A model generated the notes under the pieces. That model was not told the DNA's origin. It was given only the letters and a program-made list of their open reading frames with translations, and made no database searches. A DNA stretch of 64,000 nt, from the NCBI GenBank assembly GCA_001600055.1, contig BCIV01000001.1:799774-863773 (forward strand). The letters are read 5' to 3'. The stretch comes from Filobasidium wieringae (Eukaryota > Basidiomycota > Tremellomycetes > Filobasidiales > Filobasidiaceae). A program made the translations under genes and the position numbers. Every line of letters starts with the position of its first letter. Positions within the stretch are counted from its first letter, which is position 1. Of this stretch, positions 60,339 to 64,000 are shown in pieces.

Positions 60339-61565
60339 ATGAGTGGGCCGAGCGTGTTGCGAGTCAGTTGCGTCACACCCTCGTCCTGGTTCCGGCAGCT
60401 TACACGTTTAATCAACAGCTTTCGGACCGGGTCGTCCGTGTTCTCGCCCAGGTAATTGAGGAGGAAAGTTCCCATATATCGCTCGTCTAATGCCATTGTT
60501 GGTTTACAGAACCCTGGGGTAATGACCCTTCAAGTGAGTCGTGTTTGACGTTGATAATATTGCTCAGGCTGATTGTTAGGCGAATAGGGCACTAATTGCT
60601 ATCTCGTTGGCAACGCATTGATCGACACAGGGTCTCCGGCACCAACTGCTGCTCCATTTCTCCAGATCCTGAAACGGCACCTCGCAGAAACACAAAGCGT
60701 GATCCGGAATATCGTTCTCACGCATCATCACATCGACCATGTCGGAGGACTGTCGTTACTCTTACAAAGCCTGTCTGATGCCGGCTCGCCGGAGCCTCAG
60801 GTCCACAAATTCCCTACACCAGAAACCGATCAGACAAGTGGTCCACATATCCTGTCAGATGAGAAACTAGAGCGACAAGTGCAAGATCTCTCCGGAGATG
60901 GATCCAATATCAACTGGCTGAAAGAAGGGACCGTCATAAATGCTGGCGTTGCGAGCGTCCTCAAAGTGATACATACACCAGGGCATACCTCAGATTCAAT
61001 CTGTCTCCTGCTCGAGGATACTGGAGAGCTGTTTTGTGGTGATACGATTCTTGGGTGAGCTGTCGCGTATGTTGAGACTCGATGATGCGATTGACACATC
61101 AGCACAGGAGCGGGACAACTGTCGTAAGCGACATGACCAGTTGTGAGTGTGCAACCGAAAGACCCTAGGCCAAACCATCGTTAACATTCACCGTCCTCCA
61201 TAGATATAAGTAGTTTGCGAAAGCTACAATCCTTGGGTTGTCATGATATACATCCCGGCCACGGACCCAGTATCAAAGGCACGCAGGACGTAAAGCAAAA
61301 GATCGATCAGTATATTTCCCATAGACTTGATCGGGAGAATCAAATCGTAGACATCCTGTGGCGCATGGAGCAATCGACTGTAGAGGACATCGTCAATGAG
61401 ATATACGTGGATTTGCCAGAAAGAGCTCTGATCGCTGCTCAAAAGTCGGTATCGGCGCATCTCGACAAACTGCGGCAGGAAGACCGGGTAGAAATGTCAA
61501 GTTCCGGAGCGGGCGGAGACAAGACCGAGTGGAAGGCAACAGGAAGGAAGAAGCAAATACATTGA
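60339..61565 (+). CDS. LACTB2-type metallo-beta-lactamase nuclease
   Basis: LACTB2 proteins are metallo-beta-lactamase fold hydrolases; the human one is a mitochondrial endoribonuclease. Six exons: 60339-60362, 60419-60451, 60510-60533, 60588-61054, 61108-61142 and 61204-61565, coding sum 945 bases, 314 residues. Spliced N-terminus LSDRVVRVLAQNPGVMTLQG, GTNCYLVGNALIDTGSP. The metal motif is LTHHHIDHVGG (HxHxDH), then VIHTPGHTSDSICLLLE, LFCGDTILGSGTTVVSD and IHPGHGP (further ligands). The C-terminal winged-helix part is STVEDIVNEIYVDLPERALI. Three of the exons are 33 bases or shorter. The start in exon 1 (MSGPSVLR) is inferred from phase and the position of the family N-terminus. Confidence 0.88.
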
Positions 61566-61745
61566 TATGGTATTAAAGATACATAAAGTGTCCAGTTGTA
61601 ACGAAAGTTATATTGTACGTCAAGAACAAGTCAAGAGCAAGCTAAAAACGACGAGACGCGGTCAGTTGCGTATCGACAGTACCCATTGGATTTCGTCTAC
61701 TCACCACAGCAGCCCCTGTACGACTTCTTTCCAAGATTCCACCAT

Positions 61746-62165
61746 CTAGTACCTCCAAGTGTAGCAAGAGTCATCGTCTCCCGCTCGGATGAATTGGTTG
61801 GGCAGGACAGCAACGTTCTGGTAGCTGTCAGTGATGGTGATGGTAACGTTCATGTTGGGAGCCATGTCAACCTATCGATAGTAGGATATTATGAGCTCAT
61901 ACACTTTTCACAAGGGTAGGTAAGACCAGCTACTTACGAACCAACCAGCACCAGACTCGTTCATCAGGGTCATCTCCTCTACCTCTCCGGAAGGACCATC
62001 CTCAATCTTGAGGTGGATGGGAGCATAGGCGTCCTCGAACTGAAGCTTGATGAACTGACAGGCGACAAGGGGACCAGAAGCGGTGATGGAGAGAGCCTTG
62101 GCGACAGGAGCGAAGACGGCCAAGACCAAAGCGAGGGTGACAAGGACGATGGATCGGGAGGACAT
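61746..62165 (-). CDS. Small secreted beta-sandwich protein (Kre9/Knh1 or Ser-Thr-rich GPI family-like)
   Basis: Two exons: 61933-62165 and 61746 to about 61857, joined by an intron of about 75 bases, 118 residues. Residues 1-24 are a clear signal peptide (VLVTLALVLAVFAPVAKALS). The mature part has only two Cys, at about 36 and 114, likely bridged. The pattern C-x-F-I-K-L-Q-F, APIHLKIEDG, WFVVDMAPNMNVTITITDS, and the end GDDDSC resembles the small extracellular domain found in many basidiomycete secreted and GPI-anchored wall proteins. It has no GPI signal, so it should be released or wall-associated. Possible N-glycosylation sites are NES and NVT. Family assignment rests on pattern memory. 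Confidence 0.7.
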
Positions 62166-62879
62166 TTCGATTGAGAGGATTTAGGTTAAGGGTTGTGGTA
62201 AGGCGATCAGGTAGAGATTAGGTGGTAAGAGAACGGTTGGATGATTGCCGGTAAGAGAGCGAGAGAGAGATTTGAAGAATAGAGATGTGCGCTGCACGAG
62301 GAATATTAACCGGGACTAGGTGAAGGAGGGTGGATGCGATGCGATGGGCTTGCGAATTAGAGATTTGGATAGAGAAGTCGAAAGAGGCGAACTGTCAAAG
62401 CTCTTGCTGCTTGCTCGAGTGGAGTATATATAACTTGAGGATTCGTTGGGTATCGGAGGACGGGTTCAGTAAAGTCATCAAGGTCCAAGGTACTCGTAGG
62501 ACCTTGGATCGAATATATACGACTGCTGCCCTCAGACACAAGCTTTGCGTTTTCCGATCTCGCGCGCATCAACAAGGCACACGACGATGCGACGATCTTC
62601 ATCATGCCGTGATGGAAAACAAACTTCCGGCGAGCGGCGGGGACGAGGAAATCGACCGCTGCTCGTCGCGCCTGTCGAGCCGGATGCGGCAGACAACCTT
62701 GCAGGATGATCGAAGAGGCGTGTCGACGCGGCTGCAACCCAAAATCACCTGAGAACCCTGGCGTTCTTTCGAATAGAACGCGGTCATTGTGAGTTGGGAA
62801 ATATCACATGCGATTTGACAAGCGATCGCTATAATTCGCTAATCGCCAAAGCCTAATATCTATCGTTTGAGGACGATCC
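62166..62879. promoter_or_regulatory. Promoter region of the small secreted protein
   Basis: A 714-base gap between two minus-strand genes. TATATATA occurs at 62424-62431, about 260 bases upstream of the ATG, and an 8-base inverted repeat CAAGGTCC / GGACCTTG with a 12-base loop lies at 62479-62506. ORFs in the gap overlap on both strands without support. Confidence 0.45.
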
Positions 62880-64000
62880 CTACGGTATCTGATACAATCC
62901 AGAGACAACAATGAAGATTCCCATGAGTCCAAACCCTCCTAGGATCAATACAAAGGACTCTTCCAATCCGATAGGTCCCATACGGATTGCCCCTTTGCAT
63001 GCGCTCTCCAATTCTTTCCCCAGCTTGTCAGATGAGAAGTGACCTTGGACTCGGTCCTTCCCCGCTTGCTCAATAGTCTTTCGCGCCTCAGATGATAGGT
63101 TTACAAGCGTGACCATAGCTTCTGACCATTCCTGAGCGTTCGGTCTTCGAAGTAGACCAGTTGCACCTTGTCCTTTGAGTTCGGGATCGGTGTCAACGAT
63201 CGTTTCGGTGGGTCCTCCGCTATTTACACCCAAAACAGGTAGCCCACAGGCCATGGCTTCCACCGGGACGATTCCAAAATGCTCGTTCTCTGGGGTATAT
63301 AGAAGTGCGATCGAGGAGGAAGCGGTAAGAAGAGAGGTTCGTTGATTGTCCGTAAAGTTGAGGAGGAAGACAACATCCGCTTTCTCAATTTCGGTCGAAG
63401 AGGGACAATTCTTGGGGTCACTCGGTCGGATCGTCACGTGTTTCAATCCGGATTGATCACAGAGCTTGCCCAAATTGCGATAAGTGTCAATATTGTCTTT
63501 GAGAGCATCGTCGTATCCCCCTATCAAGATATGTACAGTCAGCATTGACAATGAAATTATATCGCTCAATCTGGCTTACCGGCTATCACCAATCGCATAG
63601 CTTGTGCTTTCGATCTTCCTTTCTTTACCATTCCGAATGCCTCCACAGCGAGCTCGATGTTCTTCTTCGCCTCGAATCGATTAAGAGAAACGAAAGTCGG
63701 CTTTTCTCTGTCGTTGTACTAGCGATCAGTCTCTAGCCCGCTTCTCTCATTCCTGAAAGACTGACGATTGGATCATCTGGACATCCTTGTCGCTCTTCAT
63801 TGCCTCCGGCTTCAAAGCTGCGTACGCCGATACCTTGATGCAGGGGTAGACCACTCGAGGTTTGTCTCTAAGAGAGGGAAAGGCCCGGCTGTACACTCTT
63901 GACGTGAACGAGGAGTTAGCTAAGACGATGTCAGCTTCACCTGGAAGTGTGGGTTATCAGTTACCAGCATGCCAATCAGGCATATTCATTTCGCTGCTTA
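62880..64000 (-). CDS. ALG2: Alpha-1,3/1,6-mannosyltransferase Alg2 (5' part off window)
   Basis: Alg2 adds the second and third mannoses to the dolichol-linked precursor of N-glycans on the cytosolic face of the ER. Visible exons: 63766-63940, 63580-63708 and 62880-63520; the start lies beyond the right edge. Seen in order: EADIVLANSSFTSRVYSRAF, VVYPCI, FVSLNRFEAKKNIELAVEAF, the phosphate-binding GGYD, then the GT4 EX7E motif in ENEHFGIVPVEAMACGLPVL with GVNSGGPTETI. A C-terminal hydrophobic segment (FVLILGGFGLMGIFIVVSGL) fits a membrane anchor. The exon layout keeps frame throughout. Confidence 0.92.

Noticed and set aside
62330..62752. 140-codon plus-strand ORF near the right end
   Set aside because: It lies in the promoter of the small secreted protein, is opposed by a 126-codon ORF and shows no conserved pattern.
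1..64000. Pseudogenes or frameshifted genes, suggested by many short in-frame fragments
   Set aside because: The breaks coincide with good splice donors, branch sites and acceptors, and joined frames match whole families.
1..64000. CRISPR arrays, operons, insertion sequences, tRNA genes
   Set aside because: This is eukaryotic nuclear sequence. I saw no regularly spaced repeats, terminal inverted repeats flanking transposases, or tRNA boxes.

Overview
The window is nuclear DNA of an intron-rich fungus. Nearly every gene is cut by many introns of about 45-70 bases with GT(A/G)AGT donors and CTNAY-type branch sites. Intergenic gaps are short, and the gene content (large S/P-rich basidiomycete proteins, a Sho1-type osmosensor, an Uds1-domain protein, a Munc13/Ync13-type protein) fits a Tremellomycete yeast close to Cryptococcus or Kwoniella. 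I infer this from gene structure and family recognition; no species assignment was possible. I found no rRNA, tRNA, CRISPR array or transposon.

Layout, left to right: a Sho1-type membrane osmosensor cut by the left edge (-); the Pso2/Snm1 cross-link repair nuclease (-); then three + strand genes linked to late cell division, SNF7 (ESCRT-III), ASE1/PRC1 (spindle midzone) and an Uds1-domain coiled-coil protein. Next come an unrecognised basic protein (-), a Zn2Cys6 transcription factor (+) and a DUF726 alpha/beta hydrolase (+). A 27-exon gene for a 3273-residue PH-like-domain protein (+) spans 21.7-33.1 kb. It is followed by a Yra1/Aly mRNA export factor (-), RPB7 (+), an unrecognised gene (-), a ZTA1-type quinone oxidoreductase (+), a GCFC/PAXBP1 spliceosome-linked protein (+), UPF1 (-), importin alpha (-), a Munc13/Ync13-like C2 protein (-), a coiled-coil nuclear-type protein (+), a LACTB2-type metallo-beta-lactamase (+), a small secreted beta-sandwich protein (-) and ALG2 cut by the right edge (-).

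Functional grouping: RNA biology is well represented (RPB7, YRA1, GCFC, UPF1, and LACTB2 by family). So are cytokinesis and membrane traffic (SNF7, ASE1, the Uds1 protein, the Ync13-like protein). The genes are not organised as operons; each appears to have its own promoter, several of them shared divergently.

Exon models were joined by hand from reading frames, splice sites and family similarity. For PSO2, SNF7, ASE1, the Uds1 gene, the transcription factor, the DUF726 gene, the giant gene, YRA1, RPB7, ZTA1, GCFC, the coiled-coil gene and the LACTB2 gene the exon lengths sum to a multiple of three. Single boundaries may be off by a base. The least certain models are the gene at 37781-38654, the last exon of the gene at 12508-14748, and the ends of the Ync13-like gene.
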